Shown piece by piece: positions 43,910 to 55,159 of a DNA stretch of 64,000 nt. Source of the stretch: Laburnicola sp. R22_1 (lineage: Eukaryota; Ascomycota; Dothideomycetes; Pleosporales; Didymosphaeriaceae); NCBI GenBank assembly GCA_014281115.1, contig JACONQ010000015.1, positions 744,001 to 808,000 on the forward strand. Direction: 5' to 3'. Both the position numbers and the translations under genes were made by a program. How positions within the stretch are numbered: the first letter of the stretch is position 1; each line of letters starts with the position of its first letter. The notes under the pieces were generated by a model. That model was not told the DNA's origin and made no database searches. It was given only the letters and a program-made list of their open reading frames with translations.

Positions 43910-45057
43910 TATGTACGAGGTGTAGAGCGAGTATCGTGCGTTGGCGAATGTGGGAAGATGTCAAGGAACGTCGTGTGACTCGAAGTAGTGTGGGTAGCGG
44001 GATAACAGCTTTTCAGAGGTTCAGGTCAAGTCTTTTGTTTTGTTTGTCGAGCGTTTGTCGATGACTAAGGTGCCACCTGACCGCGCCGCTAGAAGTGATA
44101 GAGTGAATAGCGAGATGCTTTTTCCAGCCACTATGCCACATTGACAACTTTTGATTTTAGTACTATATATATTTTATAATTGGAGAAACTCTCATCAAAC
44201 AGTACAATGACCTGGGGCTACATGGTGTTACGGCAGCGTTGTTCGCATCCATGTACGAAACCTGTTAGTTAGCAATAACTAGCTTGTCAAAACTTGGGTC
44301 GTACTGAAGTCTTCTGTTCGATTTCCGTTCAAGACTTTTTTTTTAATTTTTTTGTGTCTGCTAGCGCTTTTTATAGAATTTACCTTAACTCTTAATTCTA
44401 TAAAAAGCTTCTTTTGATTATGCCGCGGTCGAATTGCTTTTCTACGTACAGGAGTCCGTCGCTTTTCCTGCGTACGACTAGTACCGTGCCCATGACAACT
44501 GCGAGTTATAGCGTGTTGGCAGGATATGCTATTTAACTTCTTTTAAAGAAATTATTAGTAGTCCAGATTTGACTTGGAATTGTATTGGGGTTCACTATGG
44601 ACTTACCAGATCTACCGGCTTCTGAACTGGCAGTGCCGTCACCCAGCACTGTGTAGCGAGAAGGATTGTTCGTCTGTAGATGTGGTATTATTGAAGGGAT
44701 AATAAGAGTTCCGCAAGAGTATTCTAGTATGCTCTTTTGAACGCCTTTTGGTACTGAATTAAGCATTAAGGTACTAATATGTACCTAGGGTATTAGTAAC
44801 CTGGCATAGCTAAGAATGAATGCACCTACAGTTACAAACCTCCAAGTCATCAGAGTCATCAGAGTCATCTCATAAATTCGGGTTCTGCGATTAGACAAGG
44901 AAGTGGCTGGAAGGCTGTTCATTGTGTGGTGTCATCACATTGTCAACTCAGTCTAAACACTTTTCGTGCTGTTCATGTCACTTTTCGAAACAAGGAAATG
45001 GTGCCGCCGAACATCATTGTGCTTGCACAACTCAAAAGACCAACAAATTCGGATGTG
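43910..45057. other. AT-enriched intergenic region
   Basis: Contains a 15-bp perfect hairpin (44366-44408), T runs, a small 10-bp tandem repeat (agtcatcag units, about 44845-44872) and a doubtful 77-codon minus-strand frame at 44533-44766. No supportable gene. Confidence 0.5.
44366..44408. repeat. Perfect 15-bp inverted repeat (hairpin)
   Basis: GCTTTTTATAGAATT at 44366-44380 pairs exactly with AATTCTATAAAAAGC at 44394-44408 across a 13-base loop. It could be a transposon end pair or a relic of a small foldback element. Confidence 0.8.
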
Positions 45058-45064
45058 TATAAAT
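45058..45064 (+). promoter_or_regulatory. TATA box of kinase gene
   Basis: TATAAAT 131 bases before the ATG at 45195; a consensus core promoter in this position supports the gene being transcribed. Confidence 0.45.
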
Positions 45065-45085
45065 TAAGAACACCCTGACCTTCCC

Positions 45086-45161
45086 CTTCACAGAACAGAA
45101 CATATCGCCTTAACCTTCTTCCCAGAACAGATTACCTTAATATTCACCTTCACAGAACAGA
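45086..45161 (+). repeat. Three imperfect ~31-bp leader repeats
   Basis: CTTC(A/C)CAGAACAGA recurs at about 45086, 45118 and 45148 with 30-32 base spacing in the 5' leader of the kinase gene. Confidence 0.7.
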
Positions 45162-45194
45162 TAATTAAGAGTCTCTGCGAATTCACACGTTACG

Positions 45195-46142
45195 ATGGAC
45201 AAGATACAAACCCCATATAAGCGGTTCACGGTTATTGGAGACCTCGAATCATCCGAGGGTTACAATAATGCCGCCATTCTCCTAGTTCGAGACAACGAGT
45301 CAGGTAACTTGTGTGTCGAGAAGCAACTCTTACCTGAAGATGTTGAGAGTGGACAGGCCAATACTGAGATGGAAATTCTTTACCAACTTCGCTTCCATCC
45401 AAATATCACCCAGCTCGTAACATCCGCGCTGATTGAACGCGAGGAGCGTTCACAGCCGAAAATGACTATAGAGCAGGGCATGGTGGTAGACGTCGGGGAG
45501 CCAGAAATCATCACAATCGAGCCGAGCGCGACGATCTGGACGGAGTACTGCGACTCAAAGAGCTTGGACGACTTTATAGAATCGTTCTGTGATCCGAGCT
45601 ATAAAGTGCCAGAGGCTTTCTTATGGCATGTGCTCGAGAGCCTCGCAGAGGCAATTCGGTTCTGTCAGCTAGGTCCGAAGGATTGGTATGGGCCCTGGAA
45701 CACTGTGTATCACCGGGACATCACCCCTGCCAACGTGTTCCTAGCCTCCGAGGCAGATTCGCGCTTTGCTCGAGTAGTCCTCGGTGACTTTGGGTGCGCA
45801 ACCACCCTCGCGGCCCAGCTCACAGGTGCTACGCATCCATACTTCTGTTATTACCAAAACCAGGACTTCATTTCCCCAGAATCACCGGTGTACACTTTGA
45901 AGTCGGATGTGTACCAGATTGGTTTGGTGCTGTACTGCTTGATGTTCGCGCAGCGTGAGCCATTTCCTTCGGACACACCGTCTCTTCTGTGCGATCCTGC
46001 TGAGCGGATTATGAATGACCGGTTCTATTCAGAGCCGTTGCGCTTTCTGATTAGGTGGTGCTTGGAGGATAGTGTTAATAGTAGGCTAAGCATTAGCGAT
46101 CTGGTCCATGGCATTTCGTGGTACAAGCAGTGCGGATTCTGA
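45195..46142 (+). CDS. Divergent protein kinase (HRDI/DFGCA type)
   Basis: Single exon, 315 aa, essentially a bare kinase domain. The N-lobe lacks a GxGxxG loop (ESSEGYNNAAILLVRD), but keeps the presumed ATP-binding Lys43 (LCVEKQ). The catalytic loop is YHRDITPANVFL (HRD 173-175), the metal-binding motif LGDFGCATT (DFG 198-200), then SPESPVYTLKSDVYQIGLVLY in place of APE and subdomain IX, and an Arg before the end (SRLSISDLV). DFGCA is characteristic of some fungal Nek-like kinases. It shares PEAF.WH..ESL.EA.RFC with the kinase at 46687-47901 and an unusual DW..PW segment before HRD with the kinase at 31402-33029. TATA box and leader suggest expression. Substrate unknown. Confidence 0.85.
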   Translation: MDKIQTPYKRFTVIGDLESSEGYNNAAILLVRDNESGNLCVEKQLLPEDVESGQANTEMEILYQLRFHPNITQLVTSALIEREERSQPKMTIEQGMVVDVGEPEIITIEPSATIWTEYCDSKSLDDFIESFCDPSYKVPEAFLWHVLESLAEAIRFCQLGPKDWYGPWNTVYHRDITPANVFLASEADSRFARVVLGDFGCATTLAAQLTGATHPYFCYYQNQDFISPESPVYTLKSDVYQIGLVLYCLMFAQREPFPSDTPSLLCDPAERIMNDRFYSEPLRFLIRWCLEDSVNSRLSISDLVHGISWYKQCGF

Positions 46143-46686
46143 TAGCTGGCTTTCGAGAAAGTCAATAACTAGGATTTTTCTTGGTTGTACTAGTTAGTAG
46201 TACCGCCCAACAACAACTGCACATAGCCTGGTGCTCACTATTACCATTAAAATTGATAGCATACTATAATTGATATCGTTTCGTGTACGTTTTCCCTCGG
46301 ACTGCTGAATAGTGACTTGTATGTGGGTCTCAATAAATGAACTTAGACTCTACGATATATCTACCAGGTGTTGTATGATCATATACTGTGAGTTGAATGA
46401 TCAATAGGAAAACAGCGAACAAACAAGCAGAAAAAGCACGGGGAACATGGTGCTTGAATAAGTATGAAGTGTGACATATTTCATTCATATCGAGTTCATC
46501 AAAACGTGTACAGAGCTAGAGCCTGATCTGGATGTCGTTGATCATAACCCCATCGCAACCCATCTTCGTAACTTTTGTGCCGCTTCGCTATTTTGTAATC
46601 TTCGTTACGCGCGACCATAGATTCATTATTGCTTTGTCTGATGGATCGGCCCTCGTTCATTGCATACGGCCACTGACGACTCTGTG
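46143..46686. other. Intergenic region between two tail-to-tail kinase genes
   Basis: AT-enriched; short frames only. The two kinase genes converge on it. Confidence 0.5.
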
Positions 46687-47901
46687 TCAAGGGGCTACCA
46701 CCTCTTCCCGGTGCATCAGATCTTCGAATGGAAGCGGGGTGCCTGGCATCTCCACCCTCAATCTTCGAATACTCCTCACTAACATTTCCGCCCTCGGTCT
46801 CTCTTCCCTGCTCACTTCCAGGCACCCTTGAATCAGACTTCGTAACTCGCATGAATACCTTTTACTGCTATTCATGTCCTGGCCATGGAAGAAATCCCCG
46901 AGACTCTCAGTCGGATTGAGATCGCACATGTACAAACACATTATCACAAGGCCAATGTGGTAGACATCGCATGCTGGATGTGTTTCGCAGCCCTCGGGAG
47001 GCCTGTATCTCGGATTCCCGGGGAAACGGTCTCCATGCGAGAGCGCTGCAATATCCTCCCGTGTCGCTGCGCATCCGAAATCCCCAAGCTGGATTGTAGG
47101 ATACGTTTCCTTCATGCCGCTAGACTGCAAGAATACGTTGCTGAGTGTGATGTCCCGATGCACAACGCTCTGACTGTGACAGAACCGCACTGCTTCAACT
47201 AGGCTCTCAAACGCGTGCCATATGAAAGCTTCGGGCAAATACATCCCTCGGTCCCCATACATCTTGATTAACTGTGCGAGTGTCCCTCTATCGCAAAAAT
47301 TTGCCACTAGCCATGGAATGTCATGAGGATGTTTAGATCCGTCGTCCCAGTCGAGCAAACGGACGATATTGGCATGCCCGCCTCCGCCTCCATATCGCGC
47401 CAACTTGCGTAAGATTCGAATTTCGCACGCTGCGTGGTCTGGCGAAGTGATGTCTGGTAGTAACATTTTCAAGACGCACAGCCGCCCTGATGGAATCTCT
47501 TCGACGAGCTTAACACCGCGGTTGAAGCAGCCATCTAATATTTGCCCGTCGCAAGGGGAGAGTGAGGTCAGGATTGTCCAGCGGGACTTGAATACTGAAC
47601 CTGGGTCGAACTTGCGGCCTGCGCGCCGTCTGATGCAGATTTCTTCGAGCATATGGGAGTGCGCACTGACGTCGTGTACCTATGGTGGGACCAGGTGGGG
47701 TAGAAGGTCGCGGCAGGGTCCGCCGGTGTTCAATTGTTCGGATGTTGAAGGGCCGAAGTATTGCCTTGACTGCAGAAAAGCCGCGAATTGATCGTAGGTA
47801 GAAGGTGTAGAATGAGCGCGTAATGCGCTTTTCGAACGATGAAGAGTAGATTCGGAACTTTCACGACGTGCCACCTCAGCGGGTGTGGAGGGGTAAATCA
47901 T
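46687..47901 (-). pseudogene. Divergent protein kinase with an in-frame TAG in its N-terminus
   Basis: The domain-bearing part starts at the ATG at 47652 (MLEEICIRRRAGRK, 321 aa). Presumed ATP-binding Lys62 (LCVLKMLL), alpha-C Glu77 (CEIRIL), catalytic loop VVHRDITLSNVFL (165-167), LGDFGCAATRED (191-193), RYRPPEG for APE, CDVYHIGLVIMCLY, and EERPRAEML with the late Arg. The same frame continues upstream to an ATG at 47901, giving 73 sensible residues (TYDQFAAFLQSRQYFG...) and only one stop, TAG at 47680-47682, in between. A C-to-T change of a CAG codon would explain it, as would G-to-A of TGG. Either the gene now starts at 47652 or it is damaged. The kinase core itself is intact, so it may still be functional. 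Confidence 0.75.
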
Positions 47902-48214
47902 TTATCGAAGAAACATGCTCCATTACCAAACTGTGTAGCGGCACGACAGGGTAGGACGTTGGTGTGTGCGCCAACTGCCATCGACATGTTGGCAAGGAGT
48001 TGGAGGAACCTCAAAGCCTGAGTCCAGCCGTTCATTCAAACGTCAAAATCCTAACGTTATTTCCTTAACAGTTAATAAACCTTTAAACGTTCTAAGGTTT
48101 ATTCTAGGCATTACTTTAACAGAAATTTTAATTATAAATATTATATAATTTTGCTTGTGGGAGCCTCCGCGCCAAGACTCGCTTAGCGAGTTCGAACGCT
48201 TTTTTTTGTAAGCC
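47902..48214. other. Transition into the AT-rich block
   Basis: Composition falls from near-balanced to strongly AT at about 48040-48120. No gene. Confidence 0.6.
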
Positions 48215-48340
48215 CTTGTTTACGCTCTTTTTAATTACTAAGCAGAGGGCTTTGCTTTTTTTATTATGTTATTTAGGATAAAAGCCTTTATTATTCTACC
48301 CCTAGGTAGATAATTTAATAAAATACATATAAATATTATA
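48215..48340 (+). mobile_element. Inverted duplicate of Gypsy pol sequence
   Basis: From cgctctttttaattactaag onward this matches the reverse complement of about 52520-52617, with shared landmarks tgctttttt, tgttattt, aaagccttt and ctaggtag. Most differences are C/T or G/A. It is therefore a fragment of a second element copy in the opposite orientation. Confidence 0.75.
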
Positions 48341-48825
48341 TAGTACTATAATTTCTTCTAGGCAGGAGTATAAACTATATAAGGGCACTATAGGAGTTAT
48401 TACGCTATATATAAGATAATAGTAAATATTAGAATCTAAATATAAAATAGTAGCAATACCTATATAAGGTAGGTACGTAGGCAGGCTATATACATAGTCT
48501 TGCTTAGGATATTACTTAGTAATTACGCTAGTTCTAAAAGGATAATAAAATATAAGTAAGGGGGTTGTACCTTAGATTAGTAACACTACCCCTCCCTCTT
48601 TGTAGTAGCAACTCTAGTGCTACTAAGATTCTTCTAACTCTATATTAATTTCTAGGTAACTATTACGCTCTATTATAATCTATTACGTTTTATTGTAAAC
48701 TATTACACACTATTACAAATTATTATAATTCTTATAGTAATTTACACTAAATTACTATAACTACCTACTTAAATTACTATAAATTTAGTCTAATTTATTA
48801 ATATTTATTAGGATTGTGTTATTAA

Positions 48826-49190
48826 TACTATTATTGTTAATACTATTATTGTTAATACTATTATTGTTAATACTATTATTATTAATACTATTATTATTAA
48901 TACTATTATTATTAATACTATTATTATTAATACTATTATTATTAATACTATTATTATTAATACTATTATTATTAATACTATTATTATTAATACTATTATT
49001 ATTAATACTATTATTATTAATACTATTATTATTAATACTATTATTATTAATACTATTATTATTAATACTATTATTATTAATACTATTATTATTAATACTA
49101 TTATTATTAATACTATTATTATTAATACTATTATTATTAATACTATTATTATTAGTACTATTATTATTAGTATTACTATTATTAGTACTA
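48826..49190 (+). repeat. 15-bp minisatellite, about 24 copies
   Basis: Tandem array of ttattattaatacta. The first few copies have ttattg, the middle copies are identical, and the last ones have variant bases (agtacta). Because 15 is divisible by three the array leaves an open frame of repeated Leu/Ile, which is not a gene. Confidence 0.95.
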
Positions 49191-50449
49191 TTATTGCATA
49201 GGTTAGTACGCTTAACCTAGCTAAGAAAATTACAGCTAGAAGGATTTCTAGAGGGACTACTATTTATTACTAACTTAAGATCTATATCTATCTATTTCTA
49301 GATATCTAGATAGGTATCTATAACTAGAGTAGTAGTAAGGCATATAATAATATCCTAATATATAATAAAATTATTAAAGTTATATAGTATAGTAGGCTTC
49401 TTTAGATTCTTAGCGTAAAACCTAGTAATAAGACAGGGACAATTAAGTAAATTATAATAGGGCTCCTAGGTAGAGTCTTTAAAACTATCTTATATAACTT
49501 TATACTCTATAACACTGTAGTTAGGGGCGTATAGGTCCTTTTTTAACTTATTTAACTAATAGGTAAGTATAGTCTTTACCTTATACTTCTTATCTATATA
49601 TTTATCTAGCAGTATACTATTTTTGTTATGTGTCTAATTATTAAGCAGTTACTTATTATATAGGTATAGTAGCTATAGGTAGAAAACATTATATAAATAG
49701 CCTCTATTTTTATTAACACCTTAAAACGCTTTTCTGTGTATACAACAGTAGGAGAAATATCTGCTATTATTATAATATTTTTATTAGAAACCTCTTAGTC
49801 GCAAAAAAACCTATAAATAGCCTATTTTCTTAAGTAGATTAAGCTTATATACTATATTGTTAATAACTTATACTACGTAAAAAGGTCCCCTATTTTTATA
49901 GTTAAGTAATAAGCTAGGCCTTTTAGTCTTAAGGTAATGTGTGTCTAATATTACCTTATTACTAACTTTAAAAAATAGTGCTAGTGCGCGCTTTACATTT
50001 ATATACTTAGTATATTTAGCTTATACCTATTATAAATTATTATATAGAAAGTTGCGTAAGTAGGTAAGAGAGTTAATAAAATTATCTACGCGTTAATAAT
50101 CTATATATATGGGCGCTATAAGTAAGTGCTCGCTAGTAGTAGTGTCTCTACTTACTAACTTAATATTATATAATTAAGCTAGTTTCGTACTATTGCGTAG
50201 TAAATAGCCCTTAGTAGCAATAAAGAAAGCTACTCTAGTTAATTTACTAACTAAAGAGTTAGTAATAAACTCCACTATAGGTGAGTATAAGGCCTAGTTA
50301 TTTTATTAATAGTTAATATATGCGTATAAGTATTTCTTTAGTGTAGTATTAGTAATCTCTATTCAGCTATCTATTTTAGGATGCTAACTAGTAGATAGTT
50401 ATAGTTTAGTGCTAAGACGTTTATAAAGCTATTTCTAAAAGTAAAATAT

Positions 50450-50700
50450 AAACTATTAACTATAGTTACTAATAATGTTCTTTAGGAAACCCTTTTTACA
50501 CTAGACGTAGGTAATAAAAGCCTTTATAACTACTTTAGCTATAATTTTAAATATAGGAATGAACTTCTTCTTTTACTAAGCTAGTTTATAATAATTATAA
50601 TGGCTATATAGGTCTTGCTATTATTATAATATAGTAGTAAGCTAATAATAAAGTCTATTAAAATAGACTTCTAGTATTAATCTAGAATTAGTAGTAGATA
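50450..50700 (-). pseudogene. Integrase core remnant
   Basis: Minus strand reads ILIDFIISLL, then YIAIIIIIN*LSK, the layout of the first part of a retroelement integrase core (D-F-I...L...D-R/N-L-S-K), with a stop replacing one residue. Confidence 0.55.
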
Positions 50701-51479
50701 TAACAAACTATACTTAGCATTATAGTATAGCTTACTATAGTAGTAGAATATATAGGCGTAAATATAATAGGCAATAGTGTATAGTATACATAGCTAATAG
50801 TACTAGTAACTAACACGTTTATAAGTATTCTTATAACTAATATATCTAGTGGTAACACTATTATAAGCTTGCTTAAGAATACGCATATAGAGCTTCTTAT
50901 TACTAGGAATATATAGTTAGTCCTTAATATATAGTAGACCTTTACTTAACTAATAACTAGTAATCTTAATTCTAAATCCTTGCTTAAGAAGCTTCTTTAG
51001 TAAAAATTAAGCTTTTGCCTTAATAGTAGTAATAATATCTTAAACTATCTTATTAATAGTATAGGCTATCTTAATATCCTTAAGTAATTACGCTGTCTTA
51101 TTAGTCTCGATTATAGTTATAGTAATAGGATTATTATTATTAGTAATAAGTTTAGCAATATAGTATAATATAGCTATAAGCTATAGACTAAAGTAACAAC
51201 TTTTATTTAATAAAGTGTAGACAGTAGTAACTATATAATATAACTCTTTGCCTTTAAAGATTTCTAGCTATAAGACTATCTAAACTTAGTGTTATTAGTA
51301 GGTATTATTATTACCTTTAGGTAAGTTACCTAGATAGCGCGTTAAGGTGTTAGGTTTTATACTTTATTTACTAAGGCAGTACTAAATATAAAAGTTAAAC
51401 TTAGCTAGAAACTCTACCTATTACACTTATTATTAATTAAGCTACTTACTAGTTATAAAGTACTATAAAGTAAGGTAAT

Positions 51480-51730
51480 TAGTAATAATATTAATAGGAT
51501 TCTAAGTAGCTAATAGCTTAAATCTCTATTCTTTAAAGGCGTGTATAATAGCTAGAAGCTTCTTATTATAGATTTTGTAATTGCACTCTATAGGGTTTAT
51601 ATTATATAATAAGTACATAATAGGCTATAGTACGTCCTACTTATTCTTTTATAATAGTACTACTATAGTAACAAAGTCTAACGCGTTAGTCTCTAGCTAG
51701 GTTTTCTTATTTAGGTTAAAATAGACTAGG
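51480..51730 (-). pseudogene. RNase H remnant
   Basis: Minus strand reads TNALDFVT and, further on, ECNYKIYNKKLLAIIHAFKE, the TDAS and E-x-NY-x-I-x-x-K-E-LLAI-x-x-A segments of Gypsy RNase H with G-to-A type substitutions. Confidence 0.7.
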
Positions 51731-51949
51731 ATAGGTACTATTATAAAGGTCTACTTAAGTGCTTTAAACGCAATTACTATAGAAGTCCCCAGTTGAATAG
51801 GCTAGTCCTTTGGCGTATTACCTTTAGTTAGATTTATTAGTAAGTAAGCAATCTAATTAAAATCTTTAATAAATTGTTAGTAGAAGTTTATAAAACCTAG
51901 GAAAGCCTATATTTTTTTAGGTAACTATAGCAGCTACTAGTTGTGTACT

Positions 51950-52480
51950 GCCTAAACCTTTTTAGGGTCTATTTTAATACTCTTAGTAGTTAGTATAATC
52001 CTTAAGTACTTAACCTTTTTAACTTTAAATTAACACTTATTAATATTTAGATATAGACTAGCTTATCTAAGTGTATTAACTACAGTCTATACGAATTTAA
52101 TATAATTCTTCTTAGTTTTACTATATATAAGTATATTGTCTAAATAAGCTATATACAAGTTATCTAGATATTATTATAACATCTTATTAATATATATTTA
52201 AAAAGTACTAGAAGCTCTAGTAAGTTTAAATAGCATAATAGTGTATTTATAAAGTCTATATTATATAAGAAATACTATTTTTTTCTTTACTACGTTTCTT
52301 AACGCGTATATTATTAAAACCTATAATAATATCTATAATAGATATAAATCTTGTCTTGTTTATACGCGCTAGCGTGTCTTTTAATAATAGTGGCGTATTA
52401 TAATTGCGCTTTATAATAGTATTAATTGTGCGATAATTAATGCAAACGCGTAATCTACCTCCTAGTTTTTTAATAATAAG
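51950..52480 (-). pseudogene. Reverse transcriptase remnant
   Basis: Minus strand reads LGGRLRVCINYRTINT, later AYLDNILIYSKT (active-site YLDD changed to YLDN, a G-to-A change) and then KVKKVKYLRIILTTKSIKID, followed by stops. This is an unmistakable Ty3/Gypsy polymerase. Confidence 0.85.
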
Positions 52481-55159
52481 GATAGGAGATATATACTAAA
52501 AAGTGCTTATCTATGTAGCGTTAAATTAACTACCTAGCAGTAGTACGACAAAGGCTTTCATCTCAAATAACATGACAAAAAAAGCAGAGTCCCCTACTTA
52601 GTAATTAAAAAGAGCGCTTATCTATAAGAATCCTTTTACAGTTATTTTATTAATATATTTCTTAACTACTATAGTCTCTAGTCGCGTAAAACTATATATA
52701 TGCGATTATAGGGCTTTGTTATTAATAAGGTTAATAGCATAGTTAACTCTAGCGTAATAGGGAGGTAACTTATTAGCCTTCTTTAGGTTAAAATACTAAG
52801 ACTTATCTTATAACTATATAGGTAATAACTATCTTATCTTACCTATTATATAGGGCTTATTAGACAACTTTTTTATAAACTTATTATAGTCTATTTAACT
52901 ATATATAGCAAGTCCTATAGTAGTATAGAATGTCTACGCATTATAATTGCCTATTATTAGGTTAGGTGGTTAACCTAGCTAGTCTTAGTTATAAGGCTCT
53001 AGCTAAGTTATAGAGTCTAGGTTGTAAACTGCTATTAGATAAGCTGCCTAGCTAGTAATTAGACTAATATTCTCGTAAGTTATTGTGGGTTATAAGGAAC
53101 TAGTACGTGGCTTATTATAGTATATAGTTTTAGGTAGCGTATTTTTAAGCTAATAAACTAGGTAATAATATATATTAAATATTATATTTCTTCCCCGGGG
53201 TTAATCCGTAATATTACGTAATTCTAGGCTAGCTGTTTAACTAACCACTATGTTACATAATTAATAATTTCTTTAATAATATTTTTTACTATAATAATAA
53301 TAATAATAATTATAATAGTAACTAACCTAACTATTTTATTACTCTCCTATAGTAGATTTTCTCTCGCAACTAGCAAGCTATATACTACCCTCTAGGATCT
53401 TACCACTGCCTATCTCCTCTGTACTCCCCCTATTACCGCTTACCCCTACTCTTATTACGCTACTATCCTTACTTCTTATTATCCTTATATGCCTACAAGA
53501 TCTTAACTACTACTAGAAGCTTTTTCTATTATAGCTACGCGCGCGCGCTCTAGTAATGTATAAGGAATATTCTTTTCTTCTCTAATAGTTACTTACTATT
53601 ATATCTTAGTCTATTCTTTAGCCTTGCTAATAACGCAATAGCAAAGAGCTATTATTATTATATAAATATTATATAAATATTACTATATTATTACTTAGAC
53701 CTCTATATAAAAGAATAGCCTCGCACTTAAGAATTTAAAGTTATATAAAAATAGTATATAGCCTAAATAAATTATTAGTTATAACCTTTAAAATAGTATA
53801 ATTAATTTAGTTCTCTAGTAGGCCTACCTTAACTATATCTTGCAGTAGGTAAGCTAGATAGCTAATATTACCTATCTAGTTATCTATACTAGTTTTAAAT
53901 TCTCTAGCAGATGTCTAACTACAGGTATTAGATAACTTAATCTTAGGACGCTAGAAAGCTAGCTTACTATATATATTAAAGAGTTAAATTTAAAAGACTT
54001 AGTGTTATATATATTAAAAAGAAAGAATTTTTAGACGTTATAGATATTGTAAGAGTAGACAGACTTATATAATATACGTATAGCAAACTATAATTATAAC
54101 GCTATACTTTACTATAGCTCTCAAATAGTTTACTAGTTAAGAGATAATATGTAACTTAGTTATACTAGATAGTAGACTATCGATTAATTACTATTAATAA
54201 TACTATTATACAGAACACTAATAATAAAATGATTATTATTTTATATATATTTTGTTACTACTACTATGTGCTAGGTACTAGGTTATAGTGCCTTCTATTT
54301 TACTTCTCTCTATATATAGTGCGGACTTAACCTTGATTAGAATTTCTACATAACAAAGATCTTTAATATTAAATATTATAGATTAGTTGTATAACCCTAG
54401 TTATAGATTGTAAGCAAATATCTAATCTATGCTAAGAATAATATTAATAGTGCTAATATTAATAATAAAGTATATTATAGCGCTAGTGTAGATACTATAT
54501 TATATTATAAGGTCTATAGCTTAACTAATCTTATCTATAACTTTGCTATCTGCAAGATATAGGGTAATTAGGTTTTTAATATAGTATAGTCTTAACTAGT
54601 GTTATTTATTATATAAAGAACTAATAAAACTTGCGCTAGCTTTAGTATTATTAAGCTATTACGTCTTTGCCTATTTTTAAGGTATAGCTAGTTTAACTAA
54701 ATAAGAAAACTAAAGTTATTATTTAGTTTTATCTAGTTTATCTATATTAATTGCAGAGATCTATTATATATACTATAGGTTAAGACTTAGTTCTATATCT
54801 AATTTAAACTTATTAATTTTTTACTATACTACTATAAAATTTCTTTATATATGCTATTATTGTTGCTCTATTATGCAATTTCGCTCTAAAGCTACTAAAA
54901 ATATAACTTATTCTTATCCTTATAGTCCTAACCTTAATGCACGTCTAGATTATTATTAGCTAGGTTATTAGGTTTAGGTAACTTACTATAGGAGCTGTTA
55001 TATCTATATATTCTATATAGTTAGTTAGAGTTTATCTAAATAGTATAGATATACTGCGGGTCTTTATAATTAATAGGGCCTAAGAGAATAATATAAAGAT
55101 ACTTAATATCCTTTGCTAGGGTAATAGTATTATTATAATAGTTAGTAGTTGCATCTGTT

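Noticed and set aside
44533..44766. 77-codon minus-strand frame in the AT-enriched fringe
   Set aside because: Short, no domain, no promoter context; could be a remnant but cannot be supported.
48160..48190. B-box-like gagttcgaac, suggesting a tRNA-derived SINE
   Set aside because: No matching A box at the right distance; the adjoining sequence is a Gypsy pol fragment.
48816..49220. 134-codon Leu/Ile-only open frame
   Set aside because: It is the translation of the 15-bp minisatellite; a unit length divisible by three keeps the frame open.
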